Below are positions 34,251 through 42,507 of a stretch of 52,226 nucleotides of DNA, one piece after another (within the stretch, counting starts at the first letter, position 1; each line of letters starts with the position of its first letter). Under the pieces are notes generated by a model. The model searched no databases. It saw only the letters and a list, made by a program, of their open reading frames with translations, and was not told where the DNA came from. The DNA lies in NCBI GenBank assembly GCA_030378015.1, contig JAUCGG010000011.1, positions 1 through 52,226 on the forward strand, written 5' to 3'. A program made the position numbers and the translations under genes. This stretch comes from Desulfococcaceae bacterium HSG8. GTDB lineage: Bacteria; Desulfobacterota; Desulfobacteria; Desulfobacterales; 4be13.

Positions 34251-34739
34251 ATGAAAAAAAATCATGATAAATGTAATCCGCTCCTGTTAAACCGGTTTTT
34301 TGACCAGGAACTCGGACCGGATGAACATGCCCGGGTCAGTAAGCATCTCAGGGATTGTCCTTCCTGTCAGAAAGCACTGCGGGAGAATCAGTCTCTCTCT
34401 GCCCTTGTTGCCGATAATTTCGAGAAAACGGTCTCTGGGACCCGGTTCGACCATATTGAAGATAACGTACTGGAACGAATCCGTAATGACCGGATTCCCT
34501 GGCAGATAAAATTGAAATCCCTTTTTGCACCCAAAAGGCTCCTTATCCCGGCCGGTGCGCTGGTTGCAATATTTATCCTCTTTTTTTCACTTGTAAAATC
34601 CCCTGTACCGGTGTCCGGCCCCAGTGCTATCATAAATTCCTTTACAGGAGACATTTCATCTGTCATAATTATAGAAACACCTGAATCGCGTCAGACAATT
34701 ATCTGGTTTAACGAAACCGCTGATAATAAGGCTGGTTAA
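34251..34739 (+). CDS. Zinc-type anti-sigma factor, single-pass membrane protein
   Basis: This 162-residue protein has an N-terminal zf-HC2 / ZAS domain, with CNPLLLNRFFDQELGPDEHA then HLRDCPSC (H-x3-C-x2-C), which would hold the ECF sigma factor. The membrane helix is LLIPAGALVAIFILFFSLV (about 99-118) and the periplasmic part is short (about 45 residues), ending IIIETPESRQTIIWFNET. AGGGGA precedes the ATG. The periplasmic tail and the exported proteins downstream suggest the system answers an envelope signal, by analogy with other ZAS anti-sigma factors. Confidence 0.88.
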   Translation: MKKNHDKCNPLLLNRFFDQELGPDEHARVSKHLRDCPSCQKALRENQSLSALVADNFEKTVSGTRFDHIEDNVLERIRNDRIPWQIKLKSLFAPKRLLIPAGALVAIFILFFSLVKSPVPVSGPSAIINSFTGDISSVIIIETPESRQTIIWFNETADNKAG

Positions 34740-34812
34740 ATTCAGACGATTTACGATTTCTGTCCGTCAGATCGTAAATCGTAACAAAATTTCCAAACAC
34801 AGGGGATTCAGA

Positions 34813-35286
34813 ATGAAATATGTCCTGTCAGGTCGTTTCGGACACCCTGCTCCCGTCCTTTTATTATTGCTTCTGATTCTGGTAACAGGGCTTACAGAAT
34901 CAGCATGGGCCGGGCCCGGGATAAATATTGTTGTTAAAACAGTCCTGGCCTCACAGGATTCCGCGTATGCTGACCCCCGCTTATCCGAACTGATACGGGA
35001 ACTGCAATCAGTGTTCAAATACTCTTCATATCGGCTTCTCAGCCAGAACAGGATGAAGCTCGGCATGAAAGAAACCGGTACAGCTTCGCTCCCGAAAAAC
35101 AGGGTACTGAAAATTACCCCTATACGGATAAAAGGGGAAAGGGCAGAACTCCGGCTTGAAATATTTAAAAAAAAGCGGCAGATATTTCAGACGGTAATTC
35201 AGCTTCTGAACCGGGGAACGATTACCGTGGGAGGCCCCAGGCATAAAGGCGGCTATCTTCTTTTCAATATCTCAAATTCTTTTTGA
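34813..35286 (+). CDS. Exported protein in the sigma/anti-sigma locus
   Basis: This 157-residue protein has a signal peptide ending in ESAWA|G after LLLLLLILVTGL. The mature part starts INIVVKTVLASQD, has a helical DPRLSELIRELQSVFKYSSYRLL, and beta strands RVLKITPIRIKGERAELRLEIF and GTITVGGPRHKGGYLLFNIS. The family is not recognised, though it looks like a compact periplasmic domain. AGGGG precedes the ATG. It sits 73 bp after the anti-sigma gene on the same strand, so it likely belongs to that operon and may be a periplasmic modulator. Confidence 0.75.
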   Translation: MKYVLSGRFGHPAPVLLLLLLILVTGLTESAWAGPGINIVVKTVLASQDSAYADPRLSELIRELQSVFKYSSYRLLSQNRMKLGMKETGTASLPKNRVLKITPIRIKGERAELRLEIFKKKRQIFQTVIQLLNRGTITVGGPRHKGGYLLFNISNSF

Positions 35287-35509
35287 ACTTTTTTTGAAAA
35301 ACGGTGTCTGAGGAAGTAAAGGCAGTAAATCGGACAAAGTTGTAACGTGGATTTCGATACCCTTTTATAAAAATGTTTTCTTTGCGGCTCCGCGCCTCTG
35401 CGAGAGATATATCACAGGAAAATCCGCAACAGAATAATCTGACAAGATAAAAAGGTGCTTTTGAAATCTGCGTTGCAGGCAAAGAACTAAAAAAGAAAAG
35501 GAGGTAAAA

Positions 35510-35947
35510 ATGAAAAGAATTCTGATTTCGTCAATTGTCATGGTTGTATGTCTTTCCCTTCTGGCTCCCCCGGTTCTGGCAGGTTCCAAACAGAGACACC
35601 GCTGGCAGGGAGTGGCCATAGGTGTCGGAGCCGCGATGCTGGGACATGCCATTATTTCGGAACACCATCGCAATCTTAAAGCTGCCGCACAGGAGCGTTC
35701 CCCCGGCTATCCGCCCCAGAGATATCGGGAATATTCCTCGCCGCGTGTTTATGACTGCCCGCCGCCTCCGCCTTCCCGCCGGGGACACTGGGAGTTCAGA
35801 AAAATATGGGTTCCGGCAAAACATAAGAAAGTCTGGAATCCGGGGCACTACAACCGCAGGGGCAAATGGGTTCCGGGTAAATGGATCAGGATTAAAGATG
35901 AAGCGGGACACTGGGTTGAAAAGCGGGTATGGGTAGGTTATCGCTAA
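35510..35947 (+). CDS. Exported Trp/Lys/His-rich protein with WxPG repeats
   Basis: This 145-residue protein has a signal peptide ending PPVLA|G, then a short glycine-rich helix (WQGVAIGVGAAMLGHAII), a proline-rich stretch (CPPPPPSRRG) and a repeated basic pattern: WEFRKIWVPAKHKKVW, NPGHYNRRGKWVPGKW, GHWVEKRVWVGYR. Such YxWxPG(H/Y) repeats occur in small envelope proteins of proteobacteria; the function is not known to me. AGGAGGT gives a perfect ribosome site. It is probably periplasmic or surface-bound and may be a target or part of the sigma-factor locus 220 bp upstream. Confidence 0.8.
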   Translation: MKRILISSIVMVVCLSLLAPPVLAGSKQRHRWQGVAIGVGAAMLGHAIISEHHRNLKAAAQERSPGYPPQRYREYSSPRVYDCPPPPPSRRGHWEFRKIWVPAKHKKVWNPGHYNRRGKWVPGKWIRIKDEAGHWVEKRVWVGYR

Positions 35948-36020
35948 AACCTTTTGAAATCCCCTCTTTGCTCGGCTCGGATTGACAAATCCGAGCCGTC
36001 TGCTTATCCGGACTCGCCGA

Positions 36021-36275
36021 ACTTTCAGCTTGGCAAACTGTGCTGCTTATAAGACTTGCCAAACTACAAGTTTGGCACTCCGTTGAAGGCTCGCCGAACT
36101 TTGACGGAGTACCAAACTTTCAGCTTGGCAAACTGTGCTGCTTACAAGACTTGCCAAACTACAAGTTTGGCACTCCGTTGAAGGCTCGCCGAACTTTAAC
36201 GGAGTACCAAACTTTCAGCTTGGCAAACTGTGCTGCTTACAAGACTTGCCAAACTACAAGTTTGGCACTCCGTTT
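36021..36275. repeat. 95-bp tandem direct repeat, 2.7 copies
   Basis: Units start at 36021, 36116 and 36211 with ACTTTCAGCTTGGCAAACTG. They are almost identical. Each holds an inverted TTGCCAAACTACAAGTTTGG motif. GGATTGACAAATCCGAGCC (35980-35998) precedes the array. The rest of 35948-36626 shows only more repeat scraps, including GGGATTTGTCAATCCGTTCG near 36523. Confidence 0.92.
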
Positions 36276-36626
36276 TATCAGTTGCCTTCAGGCTGCTTCA
36301 GCTTTCAGCCTCGCATTTATGCCGAGACTGCACAGAGTTTGGAAACAAGGTCAAATCTCGAAATCCGAGCCATCAGATTTTGTAGCGACCGGCTAATTTT
36401 CCTTTCTTATATTTCTTATACAAAATCCTTGTAGAATTATTCCCCATCTGTTATTAGGGAATTATCAGCAGTACAGCTTGTAAATTATCTGAAACTCCCG
36501 GCGGATTGGCGCCGGAAATGCTTGGGATTTGTCAATCCGTTCGACAGGCTCATTCGGAGGCACTTCCGGGAAACACCTGAAAAGTGCCTGGATGATAACC
36601 CCGGTACATAATGAAAGGAACATAAA

Positions 36627-37346
36627 ATGAAACAAATGCGTTTGATATCATTAACTTTACTGCTTTTTATCACTGTATTGCCGACAGTTCACGGAGATCT
36701 TTACTGGGAAGATGTAATGGAAACCAAAGGTATGCCGAAAGGTCTGGAGGCATTACCCGAACACATACGGGATAAAGCGGCTGATCAGTTCAAACCCAGA
36801 ACAGATACGGTGAAAAATTACCTCACCGCGTATGCATCCCGTACAGATACAACCGACGGCACCATGATCATGAATTTTGACGCCATGACAATATACCACC
36901 TTAATCCCGGGAATAAAACCTATACAAAGTTCGACGTTATGTCCCAAGGAGAAGACGGAGGTATGGGGCAGGCATTCATCCAAGGCATGACGAAAGATGT
37001 TCAGATATCTTCCACGGATGAAACAAAGGAGATTTCCGGCTACAAGTGCAAAAAATATATCATGAAGCTGATGGGCGAAGAAAGCGAATACTGGCTCTCC
37101 AAGGATGTAGAGGGATATGATGAATTCAGGGAGATGACCGAAAAGATGAAAAAAATGTTTGAGAAAAGCCCGATGCTGGGTCAGACAAATATGGTTGGCA
37201 TAATCAGCAAGCTGGACGGATTTCCGATCATGATTGTGATGAACATGATGGGAATGAAAACCGTAACGACTTTGAAAAAAGTTGAAAAAAAGTCTTTAAG
37301 CAAAGACCTTTTCAAAGTGCCGGAAGGATACAAATTGCAGAAATGA
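36627..37346 (+). CDS. Exported DUF4412-type protein
   Basis: This 239-residue protein has a signal peptide (MKQMRLISLTLLLFITVLPT). The body fits DUF4412: a DLYWEDVMETKGMPKG start, MIMNFDAMTIYHLNPGNKTY, EISGYKCKKYIMKLMGEESE with YWLSKDVEGYDEF, and a closing KDLFKVPEGYKLQK. These proteins share a LolA/LppX-like beta shape that may carry lipid; that is family-level inference. Met content is high in the C-terminal half (MIVMNMMGMKTV). AAAGGA precedes the ATG. It stands alone. Confidence 0.8.
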   Translation: MKQMRLISLTLLLFITVLPTVHGDLYWEDVMETKGMPKGLEALPEHIRDKAADQFKPRTDTVKNYLTAYASRTDTTDGTMIMNFDAMTIYHLNPGNKTYTKFDVMSQGEDGGMGQAFIQGMTKDVQISSTDETKEISGYKCKKYIMKLMGEESEYWLSKDVEGYDEFREMTEKMKKMFEKSPMLGQTNMVGIISKLDGFPIMIVMNMMGMKTVTTLKKVEKKSLSKDLFKVPEGYKLQK

Positions 37347-37371
37347 GTCAGTTGTCCGCTACAACTGAATA

Positions 37372-37487
37372 ACTAAGGCGATTTCCGGAAAAGAATATAC
37401 CAGTTTGTAGTTCCGCCTTCAGGCGGTATCACGCCGCCTGAAGGCGGAACTACAAACTGGTATATTTATTTTTGGAAATCGCCTTAG
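37372..37487. repeat. Palindromic element family D, copy 1
   Basis: CTAAGGCGATTTCC at the left faces GGAAATCGCCTTAG at the right. Inside, AGTTTGTAGTTCCGCCTTCA faces TGAAGGCGGAACTACAAACT around GGCGGTATCACGCCGCC. A second copy lies at 39914-40042, and a left-end scrap (AAGGCGATTTCC) at 24051. Confidence 0.88.
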
Positions 37488-37501
37488 TGCTTTGTTCCGG
37501 A

Positions 37502-37900
37502 AATTCAGCGGAGTGCAAAGCTTGCTTTGCCTGTCGTTCGACGACTCGACTGAACTCACGCCGAAGCCAGGATTCTTGCAAATCAGGCTTCGCACTCCGC
37601 GACAAACTTCCCGGAGTATTGAAATGGTTTTCAAATCTGCTTCTGCCGTAACAAGCAAACATCAGAAAAAAGTGTAGCAAAAGAAAAGGTTGCAGCATCA
37701 TTTTAAGCTATTACGATTCGGATGACATAGGATTACAGGCTGTCGGAAAAACAACGGACTGCCGCCATATGGGACACGGATAACCACGGATAAACACAGA
37801 TTTTATTACATAAATTCTCCTTTTATATTCGTTTAGCGTCCTGTGATCAGAAAACCGGATTTCCGTGTTTATCCGTGTCCTGTTTGATACAGAAAACACG
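37502..37900. repeat. Repeat fragments upstream of cobS
   Basis: 37505-37601 is a GGAGTGCAAAGCTTGCTTTG arm with a CGACTGAACTCACGCCGAAG module and a worn CTTCGCACTCCGC return arm. 37777-37889 has GACACGGATAACCACGGATA facing GTTTATCCGTGTCC. I looked for a cobalamin riboswitch before cobS (37680-37970) and saw no B12-box-like motif. Confidence 0.6.
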
Positions 37901-37970
37901 GCTTTTTTTTGGTAATAAAAAAAAACCGGTTCCTCTCCCGGAAATTAAATTGAACCCAAACGATAACTAA

Positions 37971-38696
37971 ATGAAAAAACTGATTTCTGCGATACAATTT
38001 CTTACAATACTGCCTATAGGCAAACCAGGAACTTTTGACAAGAGGATGGTTGAATTTTTCCCAATTGTCGGCCTGATGCTGGGTCTGATGCTTTGTGCCT
38101 TTGATCTGGCTGTTTCACGATTATGGTCAGGGTCCGTTACCGCGCTGCTTGATGTGATTCTTCTTGCCATCCTTACCGGGTCACTCCACCTGGACGGTCT
38201 GGGAGACACAGCGGACGGCCTTTACGGAAACAGGCCAAAGGAAAAAGCCCTTGCCATCATGAAAGACAGCCGGATCGGCGTGATGGGACTTGTCGCCATT
38301 GTCTGCGGACTGTCCGTGAAATGGGGCGGTATTATGAGCCTGGATACCCACCGGCATCTGCTGCTTGTCATCATACCTGCTTATGCAAGGGGTGCAATGA
38401 TGTTCGGCTTTAAATACTTCGCATATGGAAGACCGGAGGGTGGAACCGGGCACGCATTTTTTGAGGATTCCCTTGGCATTTCAGCTTTCTGGGGCGTTCT
38501 GGCGGTTGCATTCCTCTCGCTTTTTGCAGGATGGAGAGGGCTGTTGCTGAATTTGGTGTTTGTGATCCTGACAGTCTTGATTCTTCTATACTACAAGAGA
38601 CGTATGGGATGCATCACAGGAGACATGCTGGGAGCAATGAATGAAATAACAGAATCCGTTCTTTTTTTAATGGTTTCAATGGGAGGTACGGCATGA
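37971..38696 (+). CDS. cobS: Adenosylcobinamide-GDP ribazoletransferase (cobalamin synthase)
   Basis: This 241-residue inner-membrane enzyme joins adenosylcobinamide-GDP with alpha-ribazole to finish cobalamin. Family signs are the AIQFLTILPIG start, the metal-binding LHLDGLGDTADGLYGNRPKE, ALAIMKDSRIGVMG, and five to six hydrophobic helices ending GDMLGAMNEITESVLFL. The ATG overlap with cobD (ATGA at 38693) shows coupling. No strong Shine-Dalgarno is visible at the start. It would supply cofactor to corrinoid enzymes such as the MttB-family protein encoded nearby. Confidence 0.95.
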   Translation: MKKLISAIQFLTILPIGKPGTFDKRMVEFFPIVGLMLGLMLCAFDLAVSRLWSGSVTALLDVILLAILTGSLHLDGLGDTADGLYGNRPKEKALAIMKDSRIGVMGLVAIVCGLSVKWGGIMSLDTHRHLLLVIIPAYARGAMMFGFKYFAYGRPEGGTGHAFFEDSLGISAFWGVLAVAFLSLFAGWRGLLLNLVFVILTVLILLYYKRRMGCITGDMLGAMNEITESVLFLMVSMGGTA

Positions 38697-39763
38697 TAAA
38701 CGGTCATGGCGGAAATATTTATGACATGGCGCAGCAACTCGGGTGCGCTCCGTCTGAGATTACTGACATGAGCAGCAACGTGAATCCTCTCGGCCCTCCG
38801 CCCGGACTTGCGGCGTTTCTTAAAGAGAACATGAATGCGATAGCTGCTCTGCCTGAAGTTGACGCCAAAAATGCGGCATATGCGTTTGCCGGGCGATACG
38901 GTGTTGATCCGCATCTCATTCTTGCAGGGAACGGAACTACCCAGTTTATTTACACCATCCCCCTGGCTCTTGAAAGTAAAAGAGCATGTATCCTCGGCCC
39001 CACGTACTCGGACTATGCGGATGCATGCGCCATGCACAACGTCAGTCACGAATTTTTAATCGCAGAAGAATCCTTCGGATTCAAAGCGGATATCAGTCAG
39101 GTTCAGAAAAATACGGAGGGATCTGACACTGTTTTTATCTGCAATCCCAACAACCCGACCGGCGTTCTGACTCCCGCAGATGAGCTTGAATGGCTTTGCA
39201 AATCTCGTCCCAAGACGTATTTTATTATTGATGAATCCTACCTTCCCTTTGTGAAAAGCGGCGACGAACAGAGCATGATGGGCCGGGGCCTTCCGAATGT
39301 TATTGTTCTGAATTCCATGTCCAAAATTTTCAGGGTTCCCGGGCTGAGAATCGGGTTTTTAGTCTCGCCTGAAAATATAATTGAAAGATTCATGCGATAT
39401 GTCCTCCCGTGGAGTGTGAACAGTCTGGCCCAGGCTGCTGTATCTTATCTCATGGAGCAGAAAACTGAGACAGATGCGTTCATTGAGAATACAAGAGTGT
39501 TTCTCGAAGCTGAAAGAAACCGATTTGAGGAGATGCTCATGAACGCCTCGGGTATAAGACTTTTTCCAAGCACCACCTCTTTTATGCTTGCCAGGCTGTT
39601 CGGAAATCATACGGCTCAAGAGGTGTTCAGCGATCTGTCGCACGACAGAATTCTCATCAGAAACTGCTCAAATTTCAGGGGGCTTTCGGAACGGTTTATC
39701 CGGATTTCTTTGAAAACACGGGATGTAAACGATGTTCTTGCAGAAAAACTTTTGCGCCTGTGA
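38693..39763 (+). CDS. cobD: Threonine-phosphate decarboxylase-like aminotransferase (CobD/HisC type)
   Basis: This 356-residue PLP enzyme of fold type I has the N-terminal HGGNIYDMA seen in CobD, the substrate-loop SSNVNPLGPP, FICNPNNPTGVLTP, the cofactor Asp in FIIDESYLPF and the PLP Lys in LNSMSKIFRVPGLRIGF. CobD makes (R)-1-amino-2-propanol phosphate, the linker of the cobalamin lower loop. HisC is the alternative, but the HGGN start and the four-base overlap with cobS favour CobD. A family B element begins 12 bp after the stop. Confidence 0.9.
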   Translation: MINGHGGNIYDMAQQLGCAPSEITDMSSNVNPLGPPPGLAAFLKENMNAIAALPEVDAKNAAYAFAGRYGVDPHLILAGNGTTQFIYTIPLALESKRACILGPTYSDYADACAMHNVSHEFLIAEESFGFKADISQVQKNTEGSDTVFICNPNNPTGVLTPADELEWLCKSRPKTYFIIDESYLPFVKSGDEQSMMGRGLPNVIVLNSMSKIFRVPGLRIGFLVSPENIIERFMRYVLPWSVNSLAQAAVSYLMEQKTETDAFIENTRVFLEAERNRFEEMLMNASGIRLFPSTTSFMLARLFGNHTAQEVFSDLSHDRILIRNCSNFRGLSERFIRISLKTRDVNDVLAEKLLRL

Positions 39764-39774
39764 CGATGTGGGAT

Positions 39775-39917
39775 AGTGTTTCGTTTCAGAAATGATGTCC
39801 GGGTTATAAATTCAGCGGAGTGCAAAGCTTGCTTTGCGGGGAATCCCGCAGTGGCGCAAAGCAAGCTTTGCACTCCTTCGTTTTAACCCGGACATTATTT
39901 CTGAAACAGGGCACTTA
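39775..39917. repeat. Palindromic element family B, copy 2
   Basis: This is the same plan as 1229-1371: TCGTTTCAGAAATGATGTCC facing GGACATTATTTCTGAAACAG, with the AGTGCAAAGCTTGCTTTG core palindrome. One base more in the GGGG core breaks perfect symmetry. It abuts a family D element directly. Confidence 0.85.
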
Positions 39918-40042
39918 GGTGATTTCCAGAAAAGAATATACCAAGTACAGTTTGTAGTCCCGCCTTCAGGCGGCATGACACCGCCTGAAGGCGGGACTGC
40001 AAACTTCAATCCGGTATGTTTTTTATTGGAAATCGCCTTAGT
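39914..40042. repeat. Palindromic element family D, copy 2
   Basis: CTTAGGTGATTTCC faces GGAAATCGCCTTAG. The inner arms are GTTTGTAGTCCCGCCTTCAG and CTGAAGGCGGGACTGCAAAC. It shares its first bases with the end of the family B copy and may act as a bidirectional terminator between cobD and the convergent methyltransferase gene. Confidence 0.85.
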
Positions 40043-40049
40043 TTTAATA

Positions 40050-41264
40050 TTAATCCGTAAAAATTTTTCCAAGGTTGGCTGTGGTCAGCGGATCATTGAG
40101 ATACATCCCCAGACCGATGCGCTGCACAGATTCCATTCCCCCGGGATCATATCCGGGCATTTCCACCTCCGGTGCATCTTCCGGCCTGACATCTTCGGCA
40201 ATCTCAAGGGCATGTTCCAGTTTGGCGATGGAAAAATCCACCAGATGCCGCAAGAACGCAAAAGGATGCCTTATCATGTGAAAACCGTATTTCAAAGCCA
40301 GGGCCTGCCCGTCTTTTGCATCTGCCAGGGCTTTTTCGGTGACATGTTCCTCATTGGTGGTCCCCCCGCTCTGAAACGATGGGATGTCAAGCATCAGGTT
40401 CAGATGGGCCATGAGAATATTGAGCAGGTGATGGCTTCTGAATCCGTAGTTGGGATTGTAGTCAGAACGGGGGTCAGCGATGGTCGGAAAACCAGCGTGA
40501 ACGACAGGATGCCCCGGATTAAGAAGCTGGGCAGCGCAGATACCGAAAAGCACTTCAGCGTGGGTCATGCTTATAACGCCGTTATAGCAGAAGGGCGCGC
40601 TGATCCCGGCCAGGGGCATGGCCGATATGCAGACCGGGAGACCCGCGCGCACGACTTTTACAAAATGCTCGGAGAAATTCTCATTTACCTCTAGGGGCGG
40701 ACGGGTAAGGCAGAACACGATCATTATCTTCCCCCGCTTGGCATTGATTGCTTTGGCGTTTTCCAGGGAAGCATCCGAAGTTACGGCAAAGTATATGGGT
40801 TTGGAGCAATGTTCTATCATGATATTCATCTGTTCGATTTCATCTTTGAGCTTTACCCCCCGGCCCATGCCGGCCACCATCCGCCGTTTTTCCGCAATCT
40901 GTGCAATACGTGCTACATGTTCCGGGGTGGGAATAATACCGCCCTCGCCTTTTGCATCGTCATAGATATAGGGTGCGGTTCCGCCGATGAAAAAGCTGTT
41001 CCTGGGCACGAAAAACTGATCCACACCCGGCACAGAGTATAGGCACTCCTTTACCATATCTTCGGTAATAAAAATACGGTTCTCATAGATAATAGCCTTC
41101 CCGTCAGCCTCATATTTCCGGAAGGCTTCCAGGATCTCCGGCTGCTGACATCCCACCCCCAGGTTTTCGAGCATCCACAAGGCATCCCGGTGTGACTGAT
41201 GCAGCATTTCAACCGTGTCTTTGCCAAGCAGGGATTCGGACAGTGCGATCTGTTTTGTGTTCAT
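40050..41264 (-). CDS. MttB-family (trimethylamine/glycine-betaine type) corrinoid methyltransferase
   Basis: This 404-residue protein is of the trimethylamine methyltransferase family, TIM-barrel enzymes that move a methyl group from a quaternary or tertiary amine to a corrinoid protein. Family signs are MLENLGVGCQQPEILEAF, FIGGTAPYIYDDAKGEGG, FCLTRPPLEVNENFSE, VVHAGFPTIADPRSDYNPNY and a C-terminal EDAPEVEMPGYDPGGMESV. It reads through with no in-frame TAG, so it is a non-pyrrolysine member (glycine-betaine or proline-betaine type more likely than trimethylamine). It is shorter than the usual about 470-490 residues. AAGGAG precedes the ATG. No corrinoid protein gene is adjacent; cobS and cobD converge on it. 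Confidence 0.88.
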   Translation of the reverse strand: MNTKQIALSESLLGKDTVEMLHQSHRDALWMLENLGVGCQQPEILEAFRKYEADGKAIIYENRIFITEDMVKECLYSVPGVDQFFVPRNSFFIGGTAPYIYDDAKGEGGIIPTPEHVARIAQIAEKRRMVAGMGRGVKLKDEIEQMNIMIEHCSKPIYFAVTSDASLENAKAINAKRGKIMIVFCLTRPPLEVNENFSEHFVKVVRAGLPVCISAMPLAGISAPFCYNGVISMTHAEVLFGICAAQLLNPGHPVVHAGFPTIADPRSDYNPNYGFRSHHLLNILMAHLNLMLDIPSFQSGGTTNEEHVTEKALADAKDGQALALKYGFHMIRHPFAFLRHLVDFSIAKLEHALEIAEDVRPEDAPEVEMPGYDPGGMESVQRIGLGMYLNDPLTTANLGKIFTD

Positions 41265-41328
41265 TTTTCTCTCCTTGTATGAATATGCGACTTTTTAACG
41301 CAGCAGGAAGGTTCCGCCTCAGATGAAA

Positions 41329-41632
41329 TTAAATCGAAAACTTCTGCAAACAGTGGATTCCGGGTTAAAATCGGAAAACATCCGTTTTCCGATTTTTATA
41401 TGAAAGTCCCGATAAAAAATCCCCCCGGCCCCCTTTACGAAAGGGGGAGTCGCGGCAGACGTTCATCATTCGTTGTGACCGTCAGGTCATGGAAGTTCCC
41501 CGGGATGACGTATTTCCCGGGGGGGGGCAACGTACTGTCATTCCGGGGAAAATTAAAAAACGGATGTTTTTTTAATTTTAACCCGGAATCCAATGTTTGC
41601 AAAGTTTACCGGAGAGTTTTCGATCTGCCAAC
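41329..41632. repeat. Family C element interrupted by a family E-type half
   Basis: The left part is GTGGATTCCGGGTTAAAATC with a GGAAAACATCCGTTTTCCGA hairpin. The right part is CATTCCGGGGAAAATTAAAA to CCCGGAATCC. Outer arms TCGAAAACTTCTGCAAACAG / GAGAGTTTTCGATCTG are worn. Between the halves, AATCCCCCCGGCCCCCTTTA with CGAAAGGGGGAGT (41418-41450) is the core of the 49371 element, so one element appears nested in another. Confidence 0.75.
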
Positions 41633-41659
41633 AGAGTTCAGCGAAACTGACGTGCTTTG

Positions 41660-42055
41660 TCAGTCCTTGTAGTATTGTTTAAATTCATCCGAAGGTTCTC
41701 GATCCGAATATATATAAACAGAATTGCCAATGGGATCAATTACCGAAAATCCCCTGTCTCCCCAAGGATGATCTTCCAGTGGCATTGCAGTTTGCAGTCC
41801 GGCTTCAGTCAGTCTTGTATGCTCTGCATCTGCGTCATCAACTTTGAAATTAAGCATTATTCCCGCGCCATTAAATATCGGTATGTCAGACTGGGGCTGC
41901 ATGAACTGGATAGCAGGACCGTCTCCCCCGATACACAGATTGACATACCATCCGCAGTCAAAAACAATTTTTGCAGAAAAATAACGATGATAAAATTCAC
42001 GACATGCATCCACATCGTTTGTGCAAAAGCATGTTGATAGTTCCTTTGTTTTCAT
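41660..42055 (-). CDS. VOC-family (glyoxalase/bleomycin-resistance fold) protein
   Basis: This 131-residue protein is a single VOC unit pair. TCFCTNDVDACREFYHRYFS opens the first beta-alpha-beta module, MLNFKVDDADAEHTRLTEAG the second, and GFSVIDPIGNSVYIYSD closes it. Clear metal ligands are hard to assign. Members include lyases, dioxygenases and binding proteins, and this one cannot be narrowed further. Length is normal for the family. GAGAA lies before the ATG. No operon partner is seen. Confidence 0.85.
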   Translation of the reverse strand: MKTKELSTCFCTNDVDACREFYHRYFSAKIVFDCGWYVNLCIGGDGPAIQFMQPQSDIPIFNGAGIMLNFKVDDADAEHTRLTEAGLQTAMPLEDHPWGDRGFSVIDPIGNSVYIYSDREPSDEFKQYYKD

Positions 42056-42126
42056 AGTGCTTTCTCGTGTTGGGCTAAGGAGCAGCCCGGGTTGAAGTTG
42101 TTGTTAATGTCCGAGGTATAAATTCC

Positions 42127-42480
42127 GCGGAGTGCAAAGCGTTCGACTGAGTTCACGCCGAAGGCTTGCTTTGTAATAATCCCGGACAGACAACGGAGTG
42201 CCAAACTTACAGTTTGGCATTGCGTAAGCAAGCGAAGCGAAGCTTGCGCATACTCCTGTTCCCTTCGGCAGGCTCAGGGAACGGGAACGAACTATTCGGT
42301 GTTCCGACTTTCATGTTTCGTTGTGACCGTCAGTTCATGACCGTTTATATGAAAGTCTGGGCTATATTATGTAACCCTCGGGTATGTGCAACTTATAATG
42401 CCACGAAGGCACAAAGGCGCGAAGTCTCACGAAGGTTCTTTGTGTATCTTTGTGTCTTCGTGTCTTTGTGGCATTATTTA
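42127..42480. repeat. Repeat mosaic including family H copy
   Basis: 42127-42225 mixes a CGGAGTGCAAAGC arm, the CGACTGAGTTCACGCCGAAG module and an AGTGCCAAACTTACAGTTTG palindrome. 42385-42480 is family H (AATGCCACGAAGGCACAAAG facing CGTGTCTTTGTGGCATT). AAAGTTTTCGATCTACTG (42485-42502) matches family C outer arms. No gene is seen from 42056 to 42507. Confidence 0.7.
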
Positions 42481-42507
42481 AAAAAAGTTTTCGATCTACT
42501 GACTCTG

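Noticed and set aside
37680..37970. Cobalamin riboswitch before cobS
   Set aside because: No B12 box or typical stem was seen; only a short inverted repeat and A-rich sequence are present.
39834..40694. A 286-codon plus-strand frame opposite the methyltransferase gene
   Set aside because: It begins in family B/D repeats and is otherwise antisense to the well-supported MttB-family gene.
40050..41264. Pyrrolysine-containing trimethylamine methyltransferase
   Set aside because: The frame has no in-frame TAG and ends naturally at TAA.
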